Origin: Methylococcaceae bacterium UBA1147
GTDB lineage: Bacteria; Pseudomonadota; Gammaproteobacteria; Methylococcales; UBA1147
Length of the DNA stretch: 5,803 bases
Assembly: GCA_002311315.1 (NCBI GenBank)
Contig: DBZZ01000017.1
Coordinates: 1 to 5,803, forward strand
Reading direction: 5' to 3'
Positions 1-5,756 of the stretch are shown in pieces. Position numbers and translations under genes: made by a program. Under the pieces are notes generated by a model. The model was not told the origin of the DNA. It ran no database searches and saw nothing but the letters and a program-made list of their open reading frames with translations. Numbering within the stretch: the first letter of the stretch is position 1; each line of letters begins with the position of its first letter.

Positions 1-73
1 GTCCAGCGGCCGACATCGACCTGTCGTGGCGTCCGAAGAATCCGTCGACCAACGCCATCTGGAGAAACGCTAC

Positions 74-97
74 CCCAGGGTTCAAAAAGAACCTGGG
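74..97 (-). terminator. Hairpin after the lipoprotein gene, possible terminator
   Basis: The arms CCCAGGGTTC (74-83) and GAACCTGGG (89-97) pair over nine base pairs with one bulged G and a loop of five A residues. The hairpin starts 14 bases beyond the TAA stop of the leftward lipoprotein gene, which is where its terminator should lie. There is no strong T-run on either strand directly after the stem; the minus strand has only GCGTTTC a few bases later. It could equally end a rightward gene coming from outside the window. Confidence 0.4.
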
Positions 98-111
98 ACA
101 AGCAGTAGAGG

Positions 112-531
112 TTACATCTTGTGGATCTTGTTGCCTTCGTCCCGCGAATCTCTACGCCCCTGGCGCAATTCGGTTCTCTTGCGCTCCTCAACCAGTTCCA
201 CGATCATTTCTTCCCAGGTCGCGTACATGATGAACTTGGCGTTGCCCTTGGCGGACTGCTCGACGAAATTCTGCTTGCCTAGCTCAATGATTTCCGGAAC
301 CGTTTTCCGATGAACCTGATCCCGGAATTCAGCCTCGTTTTCAGCGAACTGCTTGAGCGACCAGAACGAAACCTGAAACTCGACCTTTTCCTCTGCAGGC
401 AGGTTACGCTGCATACCGGTTACCGAGCGATACATGCTACGGTCTGACCGGGCGTTGATCTTGTCACTTTGTCCGCAGGCACTCAGCAATACAGCGAAAA
501 TCAGCAGCAACAAATTCAGATTCTTGTTCAT
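112..531 (-). CDS. Small lipoprotein, DUF6694-like
   Basis: This encodes a 139-residue exported lipoprotein of unknown function. Residues 1-19 form a lipoprotein signal: M-N-K-N-L, a hydrophobic run of Leu/Ile/Val/Ala, then the lipobox L16-S-A-C19. Cys19 would be lipidated, and Gly20 at the +2 position does not signal inner-membrane retention, so outer-membrane sorting is likely. The mature part has a short helical domain at about 25-90 (KINARS..., LPAEEKVEF near 44-52, VPEIIELGKQ near 78-87). This resembles the small lipoproteins grouped as DUF6694, which share an 'LPxEEKxEF ... EII' pattern; that match is from memory. An additional charged, mostly helical tail (about 100-139) ends in Lys/Arg/Glu-rich sequence. 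The ATG at 531 is preceded by GGAGA with 9-base spacing, which supports the start. The gene is divergent from the GTPase operon. Confidence 0.82.
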   Translation of the reverse strand: MNKNLNLLLLIFAVLLSACGQSDKINARSDRSMYRSVTGMQRNLPAEEKVEFQVSFWSLKQFAENEAEFRDQVHRKTVPEIIELGKQNFVEQSAKGNAKFIMYATWEEMIVELVEERKRTELRQGRRDSRDEGNKIHKM

Positions 532-557
532 GTTCGTTGTTCTCCGTGCGCTTCACG

Positions 558-563
558 TATAAT
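558..563 (+). promoter_or_regulatory. Candidate -10 box for the GTPase operon
   Basis: A perfect TATAAT lies 45 bases before the ATG of the first GTPase gene. The best -35 match is TTGTTC (537-542), 15 bases upstream, which is a short spacer and a weak match. Transcription would start near 570 and give a leader of about 38 bases. The call rests mainly on the -10 match and its position in the only AT-rich stretch of the divergent region. Confidence 0.4.
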
Positions 564-572
564 AAAGATCTA

Positions 573-578
573 ATTATA
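573..578 (-). promoter_or_regulatory. Candidate -10 box for the lipoprotein gene
   Basis: Read on the minus strand this is TATAAT within TATATAAT, 41 bases before the lipoprotein ATG at 531. No good -35 lies 16-18 bases upstream (GCGGGA at 17), so it may depend on an activator or be weak. It lies only nine bases from the plus-strand TATAAT, so the two promoters would face each other and their start-site regions overlap. Confidence 0.33.
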
Positions 579-607
579 TACCAAGGAATTCCGGATCCCG
601 CCTACCC

Positions 608-2359
608 ATGCTGGATTTTTTGCGTCTGCTGAAGCGGCGCTACCAGGCCATTGCCAATGAACCTCGGGTTCCCGAGGGAATCCGGGCCGGAGCACGCAGC
701 CAACTGGGTTCTCTGGAACTGGGAGAAGCCTTCCTGGAAAGGCATGCCTGCCTGAAACAGGCCCCTACTCTACCCTTGCAGGCCGCCGTGATTGGCCCCA
801 CCCAGTCGGGCAAGAGTTCGGTCGTCAACCTGCTTTTGAACCAGGAATATGCCGGCGTCAGCCCGCTGGCAGGTTTCACGATGTTCCCGCAAGGATTTGG
901 GCCGCAGATCAGCGAATCGGACCGTCAAGCCCTTACCGCGTTTTTCCACGGCTACTTGGAAGTCCTACGCGGCCAGAAACCGGCGGAGCCAAATTCTGCC
1001 TTTTCCATACGGGATATCGGTCCAATACAGGATTCCCAAACAAGCAACGCGATCATCTGGGATACCCCTGATTTCGACTCCATCGGTTCACAGCATTATT
1101 TCCACAGTCTACTGAGAACCATTGCCCTATCCGACGTCATCGTTGTAGTGGTCAGCAAAGACAAGTACGCTGACCAGTCTGTCTGGCAAATGTTGTCCCT
1201 CATCGAACCACTCAACCAGCCCACCCTGGTTGTACTCAACAAGGTTCAGGCAGACACGGCAGAACTAATCTCTCGATCCTTCCGCGACAAATGGCAAGAA
1301 ACAAGATCTGATTCCGTCCCCTCGATCGTGCCGTTTCCGTTTCATCCAGATGGCCTGCACCATGAACACATGCCCGAAGAGTCAGGCCGGCTTTTCAATT
1401 TCCTTCAGCAGTACAGAACAACCAGCAACCGAGCAACGTACCGGGAAACCTGCTCTGCCTTGTTGAACCGCTACTGGGAAAACTGGACGGAACCACTTCG
1501 GGAAGAACAGGCCCAAGCCGAAGAATGGAAAAAGATCATCGATGATGCAACGAACAGTTCAACCGAACTGTACCAGCGTTATTACCTGGATCATCCGCAG
1601 CATTTCGAAACACTGAAACGGGCCCTGGCCGAATTGTTGACCTTGCTGGAAATCCCGGGCATCGCTCCGCTACTTGCCAAAACCCGCAGCCTGCTGACCT
1701 GGCCGATCCGTCATATTTTCAGTTCCGGCCAGAATTCATCCGACAATGAAAAGGAACAGTTTCGGGAAAGCCACGAATTCAAGGTACTCGAACGTATTTA
1801 CGAACATTACGTGACGCAGGTCTCCAACGCGATCATCTCGATGAGGGCAGAAAACAGCCATTACGAGTACTGGTGGAATGAACTCTACAAAACCTTCGAA
1901 AACCATAAAACTTCCCTCTCGGAAAATTACCAGGCATCCGTCGAAGAGTACCAGAAGGATTTCCAGCCCTGCATCGAAGAAGTAGCCCATCGTTTATACA
2001 ACAAACTCAAACAACAACCTGCCACGCTCACCAGTCTCCGCGCTACTCGCCTCACCACCGATGCAGCAGCCGTTGCCATCGCACTCAAAACCGGCGGTAT
2101 CGGTGTCCATGATTTTGTCATTACGCCGGCCGTTCTTTCGATAACTTCCTACCTGACTGAAAGCGCCCTCGGTCACTACATGCGGAAGATCGAAGCCGAA
2201 CTGAAGCAGATGCAGTTAAAAGCGGTCGCATCGAATGTGTTCGGCAAGGCACTTAAAAAACCGTTGCAAAACATTCCTGCAGGCATGTGCGACCAAACCC
2301 GGTTTAACATACCGGCAGAGACACTAGAGCAAGCAACGGAAACCCTGAGGGACCTCTGA
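608..2359 (+). CDS. Dynamin-like GTPase, first of a tandem pair
   Basis: This encodes a 583-residue large GTPase. The G domain spans about residues 57-270. G1/P-loop is GPTQSGKSS (63-71). A switch-I Thr is likely T91 (GFTMFP). The G3 region is WDTPDFDS (151-158), where the usual DxxG glycine is Asp. VVVVSKDKYADQSVWQML (179-196) follows, and G4 is NKVQ (211-214), lacking the Asp that normally reads guanine. The rest, 270-583, looks mostly helical (Glu/Lys/Gln-rich at 295-345 and 380-470). A moderately hydrophobic Ala/Ile/Val/Leu segment at about 484-522 may insert in or lie on the membrane. This layout, and the DxPDxDS plus YAD-x3-W elements, fit dynamin-family GTPases that occur as adjacent pairs in bacteria. 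The ATG at 608 is the first one in frame after a stop at 563-565. It lacks a well-placed Shine-Dalgarno; AAGGAA at 583-588 is about 19 bases away. Membrane remodelling is inferred; specific cargo or trigger is unknown. Confidence 0.85.
   Translation: MLDFLRLLKRRYQAIANEPRVPEGIRAGARSQLGSLELGEAFLERHACLKQAPTLPLQAAVIGPTQSGKSSVVNLLLNQEYAGVSPLAGFTMFPQGFGPQISESDRQALTAFFHGYLEVLRGQKPAEPNSAFSIRDIGPIQDSQTSNAIIWDTPDFDSIGSQHYFHSLLRTIALSDVIVVVVSKDKYADQSVWQMLSLIEPLNQPTLVVLNKVQADTAELISRSFRDKWQETRSDSVPSIVPFPFHPDGLHHEHMPEESGRLFNFLQQYRTTSNRATYRETCSALLNRYWENWTEPLREEQAQAEEWKKIIDDATNSSTELYQRYYLDHPQHFETLKRALAELLTLLEIPGIAPLLAKTRSLLTWPIRHIFSSGQNSSDNEKEQFRESHEFKVLERIYEHYVTQVSNAIISMRAENSHYEYWWNELYKTFENHKTSLSENYQASVEEYQKDFQPCIEEVAHRLYNKLKQQPATLTSLRATRLTTDAAAVAIALKTGGIGVHDFVITPAVLSITSYLTESALGHYMRKIEAELKQMQLKAVASNVFGKALKKPLQNIPAGMCDQTRFNIPAETLEQATETLRDL
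2347..2352 (+). promoter_or_regulatory. Ribosome binding site setting the GTG start of the second GTPase
   Basis: GAGGGA lies inside the last codons of the first GTPase gene, eight bases before the GTG at 2361. It is a far better site than the one in front of the first gene. With a single base between the TGA (2357-2359) and the GTG, this points to translational coupling by terminating ribosomes. Confidence 0.7.
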
Positions 2360-2360
2360 A

Positions 2361-4025
2361 GTGGAGCACAATATCGAGAAAACCCTCCGGACAGCCAGAT
2401 CGTGGGCCAAGGATTGCACGGAGGCCGACTGGCTGGCAGCTCGCCACGTTGCTTCGCTTGACCGCCTGGAACGCCGGACGCCGCAGAGCCTTTTCCGAAG
2501 CAGCAGCGACCGACCCCTGGTGGTTGCATTTTTCGGCGGAACCGGGGTCGGCAAGAGCACCTTGCTAAACCGTCTGGCCGGACACGAAATTGCCCGTACC
2601 GGAGTTCTGCGACCGACATCTCGGGAAGTGTCGATCTACCTTTACCATCAACTGGACGTTGAACAACTATCGCAACATTTTCCGGTCGATGGAATTCGCA
2701 TGGACCGGCACAGCAATGAACAGATGAAAGACATTCTGTGGCTGGACATGCCCGATATGGACAGTACCGAGACGGCAAACCGGGACATCGTTCTGGAATG
2801 GCTACCGCACATCGACGTGCTCCTCTACGTGGTCAGTCCGGAGCGATATCACGATGAGAAAGGCTGGCGAATGCTACTGTCTGAAGGTGGCACTCACGCC
2901 TGGGTCTTCGTCATGAACCACGGCGACAAGGCGGATTCGTCCCAGCTGTCGGCATTTTCCAGACAGTTGTCCAATGCTGGATTCGACGAGCCGATCGTAT
3001 TCATGACCTGTTGTTCCGGTTCCAACGGGATCGATGACTTCGACATACTGAAAACAACGATCGAGAAACTGGCCAACCGGCAGACGATCGAACAACTCGA
3101 ATTTCGTAGTCTCGTTGCACGGATGAAAGAAGTCGAAGAAATAATCGATGGCTGTATCAACACGATGGGGCCTGACCCGTCCCCAAAGAAGGTCCTTGAA
3201 CATTGTGAAACGATTTGGGTCGATGTCGTCAAGGATCTTGAAGAGGGCCTTCGATGGCCCATCCAGGAAGCTGCAAGATCGCTTGGTCTTGCCCATGCAG
3301 AGGCCGAGTCCGCTAGAAAATCTTCACGGTCCGAAGACACTTCGGACCTGCAGCAGAGCCGGCAACTGACAAGCTCCTCGACACTGTGGGACGAGTGGGC
3401 TCAAACACGATTCCAGGATGCGCTGGACAAGATCACGGTCTGCGCTGCAGCGTTTGGCATACCTCCAGCCCCGTTCATAAAGGGGTTTGTCCGTGTCAGC
3501 GAACAGGCACCTCACACCTTACACAGCCAGGCAGAACAAAGCCTGAGACAAGCGCTTACCAACCCTGGCAACGCCATACAACGCCTGTTCCTGACCATTG
3601 CCCGCGTCTGTTCAGTATTGCTTCCACTGGCAACAATCGGCTGGGTTGCCTACGAGGTCCTCGACCAGTTCCATGACAGCACAACCAGTGGCGCACCGTA
3701 CCTCGGGATCAACTTCGCAATCCACAGTATCCTGCTGATCACCGTATCGTGGTTATTCCCCTGGTTCCTGTACAAGAAGCTGAAGCCTTCCATTGAAAAA
3801 GCCGCACGTAGAGCACTGGAACACGGGACCAGCCTGGGGTTCGAATCGATTCGGGCCAGCCTCGACCAAGTCATCGAAGAACTGTTCGAACAAAGGCGAC
3901 AATTCATTCAACAAGCTCGCGTAATCAAGCAATCGTGCATGATTTCATCATCGAGATCCTCCATCATCGGACATTCCGCCTTATCCCGGATGCTTTCCGA
4001 TCTGCCGCCAACGCCAGAGACCTGA
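2361..4025 (+). CDS. Membrane-anchored dynamin-like GTPase, second of a tandem pair
   Basis: This encodes a 554-residue large GTPase starting with GTG one base after the stop of the first. The G domain is at about 52-235: G1 is GGTGVGKST (59-67), switch I probably T86 in RPTSRE, G3 is WLDMPDMDS (127-135), and VVSPERYHDEKGWRML (157-172) follows. The G4 position is NHGDK (186-190), so Asn and Asp of NKxD are present but Lys is replaced by His. TCCSG (216-220) sits at the G5 position. A helical region follows (about 240-405; Ser-rich and hydrophilic at 318-341). Two clear transmembrane helices are at about 409-431 and 450-470, then the basic stop YKKLK and a helical tail (478-525). A G domain, helices and a late membrane hairpin match the mitofusin/IniA style of dynamin-like protein. 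The shared D-x-P-D-x-D-S signature marks it as a paralogue of its partner. I infer that this member anchors the pair to the inner membrane. Confidence 0.86.
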   Translation: MEHNIEKTLRTARSWAKDCTEADWLAARHVASLDRLERRTPQSLFRSSSDRPLVVAFFGGTGVGKSTLLNRLAGHEIARTGVLRPTSREVSIYLYHQLDVEQLSQHFPVDGIRMDRHSNEQMKDILWLDMPDMDSTETANRDIVLEWLPHIDVLLYVVSPERYHDEKGWRMLLSEGGTHAWVFVMNHGDKADSSQLSAFSRQLSNAGFDEPIVFMTCCSGSNGIDDFDILKTTIEKLANRQTIEQLEFRSLVARMKEVEEIIDGCINTMGPDPSPKKVLEHCETIWVDVVKDLEEGLRWPIQEAARSLGLAHAEAESARKSSRSEDTSDLQQSRQLTSSSTLWDEWAQTRFQDALDKITVCAAAFGIPPAPFIKGFVRVSEQAPHTLHSQAEQSLRQALTNPGNAIQRLFLTIARVCSVLLPLATIGWVAYEVLDQFHDSTTSGAPYLGINFAIHSILLITVSWLFPWFLYKKLKPSIEKAARRALEHGTSLGFESIRASLDQVIEELFEQRRQFIQQARVIKQSCMISSSRSSIIGHSALSRMLSDLPPTPET

Positions 4026-4054
4026 TCCAGCCGGGAAACCTGACCGCTTCTGTC

Positions 4055-4075
4055 ACGGTTGCCTGTAGCCGTTTT
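4055..4075 (+). terminator. Probable terminator of the GTPase operon
   Basis: ACGGTTG (4055-4061) pairs with TAGCCGT (4066-4072), including two G-U pairs, around the loop CCTG, and TTTTC follows at 4072-4076. An outer CTGT/ACAG pairing (4050-4053 with 4077-4080) could lengthen the stem. It begins 29 bases after the second GTPase stop, the expected place for the operon's end. The T-run is short, so termination may be partial. Confidence 0.45.
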
Positions 4076-4219
4076 CACAGTGGCGACGTTCATAACCACT
4101 CGGGCATGCGCTATCTGGGCGGTGATCCGTCGGCATCGTCCAGCCAAGCCCACGTCCACCGGAAACAAGAAATAGAAAACCCTGGCACCGAAGCAGTGGA
4201 TCTCCGGCTTTAATGTCAG

Positions 4220-4232
4220 ACAATGGCATTGT
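4220..4232. repeat. Perfect 13-bp palindrome ACAATG-G-CATTGT
   Basis: Six-base arms are separated by one base, too tight for an RNA hairpin, so if functional it would be a DNA-binding site for a dimeric protein. No gene starts nearby on the plus strand, and the stress-protein stop is 160 bases away. I do not recognise it as the site of any known regulator, and it may be chance. Confidence 0.2.
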
Positions 4233-4249
4233 TCAATCTAGAACCTGGG

Positions 4250-4271
4250 AAGGAGGTATCAAGACATCATC
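4250..4271 (+). repeat. Gapped motif AAGGAGG-N6-GACATCATC, copy 1
   Basis: AAGGAGG (4250-4256), six unmatched bases, then GACATCATC (4263-4271). The same two blocks with the same six-base gap occur on the opposite strand at 4886-4907, so the copies form an inverted pair around the stress-protein gene. The first block looks like a ribosome binding site, but no normal start codon follows. The function is unknown. Confidence 0.4.
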
Positions 4272-4393
4272 GGGACCGCCATCACGGCCCTGCCATTGGA
4301 ACATCACGCTGTTCTGACAGCCCCCCGGAAGAATCCATCAATCCATGAAGAACCCTCCCGACAATGACGATACTCGCTCGTCAACGGAAACAT

Positions 4394-4843
4394 TCAAACA
4401 TCGGCGTTGGTCAGCCTCACCGCCAGGACATCGCAGCGGGCATGGTTCAAAAGGCTGGTTGCGGTCGACCCCAGAAGAACCCCTAGCCCGTGACGGCCAT
4501 GCGATCCGACAACAATCAGGTCGGTGGCTTTTTCCTCGGCAAGCCCTAGAATTTCCGTTTTCGGACTACCGACCACGACCCATTGCCGCTGCTCTGGAAC
4601 CCCGTAGAGAGCTCCCATATCAAGCAGTTTTCGCTTGGCAGCGAAAACCAGCTGGGCGGTAAGATCGCCATCGTAGGGAATGATTGGACCATAGACCGAT
4701 TCCGTGATCGGCAAACTGTTGACCGCATGACAGATACTCAGTTCGGCCTGGTAAAGGGCTGCCAAATCTGCAGCCTTTTCCGCCACCGGTTCTTCATGCT
4801 CCGTAAAATCGGTGGTGAGCAGAACGTTTCGATAACCTTTCAT
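4394..4843 (-). CDS. UspA-family universal stress protein
   Basis: This encodes a 149-residue single-domain Usp protein, a cytoplasmic nucleotide-binding alpha/beta protein of stress and stationary-phase responses. The N-terminal strand is NVLLTTDF, with the conserved Asp at position 12. The C-terminal strand and P-loop-like motif are DLIVVGSHGRHG followed by LGVLLGST, i.e. G113-x2-G116-x8-G125-S126, the ATP-binding type of Usp that E. coli UspA itself lacks. The ending NHARCDVLAVRL is typical of the family. Length is standard. An upstream GTG at 4849 would add two residues, but its ribosome binding site would overlap it. GAGG at 4849-4852 stands five bases before the ATG at 4843, so I choose the ATG. 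The gene converges on the GTPase operon and lies 102 bases downstream of the membrane-protein gene on the same strand. Either co-transcription or its own promoter is possible. Confidence 0.93.
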   Translation of the reverse strand: MKGYRNVLLTTDFTEHEEPVAEKAADLAALYQAELSICHAVNSLPITESVYGPIIPYDGDLTAQLVFAAKRKLLDMGALYGVPEQRQWVVVGSPKTEILGLAEEKATDLIVVGSHGRHGLGVLLGSTATSLLNHARCDVLAVRLTNADV

Positions 4844-4848
4844 AAACA

Positions 4849-4852
4849 CCTC
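4849..4852 (-). promoter_or_regulatory. Ribosome binding site deciding the stress-protein start
   Basis: GAGG on the minus strand is five bases before the ATG at 4843. It overlaps the alternative GTG at 4847-4849, which argues against that longer start. Confidence 0.65.
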
Positions 4853-4885
4853 GCTCGCTGGAACTGGTCATTGAAAACGGGATCA

Positions 4886-4907
4886 GATGATGTCCGCTTC
4901 CCTCCTT
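4886..4907 (-). repeat. Gapped motif AAGGAGG-N6-GACATCATC, copy 2
   Basis: On the minus strand, AAGGAGG (4907 to 4901), six bases, then GACATCATC (4894 to 4886). It lies in the leader of the stress-protein gene, ending 42 bases before its ATG. Outside the two identical blocks the copies match only weakly, which is more like a conserved binding or RNA motif than a recent duplication. As a ribosome binding site it is orphaned: no ATG, GTG or TTG follows at normal distance. Confidence 0.4.
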
Positions 4908-4913
4908 GGGCAA

Positions 4914-4938
4914 TTCGGTTAAAACGCCGGGAACCGAA
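4914..4938 (-). other. Intercistronic hairpin between two leftward genes
   Basis: TTCGGTT and AACCGAA form a perfect seven-base-pair stem with an 11-base loop, just eight bases past the stop of the membrane-protein gene. On the minus strand only TT follows the stem, so it would be a weak terminator. It could instead partly separate expression of the two genes, stabilise the upstream mRNA, or be a DNA-binding inverted repeat. Confidence 0.4.
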
Positions 4939-4945
4939 AACAGGA

Positions 4946-5446
4946 TCATCGGGAAATCGGGAAAAAATAGGCCATCACCTGGAACGACAGGGAGAAGTAA
5001 AGGATAGTCAGGGCCAGGGCATACATGTAGGAACTCGACAGCGCATGCCGATAAACATGGGCCGCTACCGACACACTCCAGAGCATCAGGCCAACCAAAA
5101 AGAACGACGCCAACCCCACGTTCTGGCGCGCACTCACCCACGCCAGGAGAGGCAAAGCCATACAACTAATGACCGTGTCGGCACCCAACAGTGCGGTAAC
5201 AGTTTGCTTCATACGCTCTCCCTTGCTGGCGGCAGACAACACGATCCAGCTGAAAACCACCAGCATGGCCGTCCCCGTCAGGAACTCGAGAATGGCCCGA
5301 TCCAACGATGACTCCATGGCCAGGATTACCAACCCAACCAGCGCGTTCGCGACCAGCACAAGAACGAGGAAAAGTGTCGATGCAGGAAGATCCTGTGGGC
5401 CCCGCCTAAAAAGACAGATATCGAAAAATAATTGCAGTATCGTCAA
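4946..5446 (-). CDS. Five-helix inner-membrane protein of unknown function
   Basis: This encodes a 166-residue polytopic membrane protein that I recognise only as a type of hypothetical protein seen in gammaproteobacteria. The cytoplasmic-looking N-terminus holds RRGPQDLPAS (14-23), which looks like the family signature. Hydrophobic segments are at about 23-43, 50-72, 84-104, 111-133 and 140-162, giving five likely helices with short loops; the longest loop, 72-83, is basic (SKGERMK). The size and five-helix fold recall Yip1-domain proteins, but the sequence resemblance I can judge is slight. The start is TTG at 5446, chosen because GAGGAG lies eight bases upstream and no ATG or GTG is in frame at that spot. 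The next in-frame Met is residue 44, which would delete the first helix. The stress-protein gene follows on the same strand. Confidence 0.8.
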   Translation of the reverse strand: MTILQLFFDICLFRRGPQDLPASTLFLVLVLVANALVGLVILAMESSLDRAILEFLTGTAMLVVFSWIVLSAASKGERMKQTVTALLGADTVISCMALPLLAWVSARQNVGLASFFLVGLMLWSVSVAAHVYRHALSSSYMYALALTILYFSLSFQVMAYFFPISR

Positions 5447-5454
5447 AACAGTGT

Positions 5455-5460
5455 CTCCTC
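5455..5460 (-). promoter_or_regulatory. Ribosome binding site supporting a TTG start
   Basis: GAGGAG on the minus strand sits eight bases before the TTG at 5446. Strong pairing to 16S rRNA is what makes the rare TTG credible as the initiation codon of the membrane protein. Confidence 0.65.
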
Positions 5461-5712
5461 AACACTTTGAATACACGCAGTTTCGTTGTACCAGAAACCC
5501 GGCTACATTCTGTCATCCTGGCACGGTGCCCTATCCTGGTGGAAATCCCGCCGACACACCGAGCAATGGCCTCTCTCCCCCTCATTATTCACCTTCCAGG
5601 CACAGCCGAAAAGAAATACTGTCCTCGACCGGTAATCCTGCCCGTCGGGCGAATACAAGAAAACCGGACGCGTCTTAGTCTTTTCATGACAATTATCAGG
5701 AAATGACGACCG

Positions 5713-5746
5713 AAGCTCCCGACAGACGTAACGCTGCCGGGAGTTT
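5713..5746. terminator. Strong hairpin, possible bidirectional terminator
   Basis: CTCCCGACAG (5716-5725) faces CTGCCGGGAG (5734-5743) across an eight-base loop. On the minus strand all ten positions pair, one as G-U; on the plus strand that position is an A-C mismatch, but AAG (5713-5715) and TTT (5744-5746) extend the stem. The plus strand has TTTG after the stem, while the minus strand has only CTTCGG. It could end a leftward gene entering from the right edge, or any rightward transcript from this region. Confidence 0.4.
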
Positions 5747-5756
5747 GCCTGGCAAA
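5744..5756. repeat. Perfect 13-bp palindrome TTTGCC-T-GGCAAA
   Basis: Six-base arms around one central base directly abut the strong hairpin. The centre is too small to form a stable RNA loop, so a dimeric DNA-binding protein site is the more natural reading. It is not a site I recognise, and chance is possible. Confidence 0.22.

Larger units (their letters stand above)
4076..4393. other. Non-coding gap between convergent genes
   Basis: I see no convincing gene here. The longest open frame (from 3935, ending at 4213 on the plus strand) overlaps the GTPase gene out of frame and lacks protein-like character. The gap does hold a perfect palindrome (4220-4232), an orphan AAGGAGGT (4250-4257) with no ATG, GTG or TTG at a usable distance, and a weak minus-strand hairpin. 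That hairpin pairs GCCGGAG with CTTCGGT at about 4189-4210 and leads after nine bases into TTTTC, so it could terminate the leftward stress-protein gene. Confidence 0.5.

Noticed and set aside
1..111. Possible 3' end of a gene entering from the left; plus frame 1 stops with TAG at 106-108, and other frames on both strands are also open
   Set aside because: About 100 bases with several open frames and no recognisable protein segment do not allow a choice of strand or frame.
566..598. AGATCT, GAATTC and GGATCC within 33 bases, resembling a cloning polylinker
   Set aside because: The sites are separated by native-looking AT-rich promoter sequence and there is no vector sequence, so chance is the simpler explanation.
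2176..2778. Minus-strand open frame of 200 codons across the GTPase junction
   Set aside because: It is a shadow of the two GTPase genes; the translation is Arg, Pro and Cys-rich and matches nothing.
3935..4213. Plus-strand frame overlapping the end of the second GTPase, considered as a frameshifted extension
   Set aside because: The GTPase ends naturally after a helical tail, and the overlapping frame shows no continuing helix or domain pattern.
4250..4370. A leader peptide after the orphan AAGGAGGT starting at an ATC codon
   Set aside because: ATC starts are extremely rare and the resulting frame of about 33 codons has no protein-like features.
4583..5311. Plus-strand open frame of 242 codons
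   Set aside because: It lies antisense to the stress-protein and membrane-protein genes, its translation is rich in Arg, Gln and His without domain character, and the opposite strand has convincing proteins with ribosome sites.
5589..5687. Minus-strand 32-codon Lys/Arg-rich frame starting ATG at 5687
   Set aside because: It has no Shine-Dalgarno and no supporting homology; short frames of this size are expected by chance.
5467..5706. Plus-strand 79-codon frame with a TTG start that ends ten bases before the strong hairpin
   Set aside because: The position before a hairpin is tempting, but there is no ribosome binding site, the composition is unlike the neighbouring genes, and no family is recognised.
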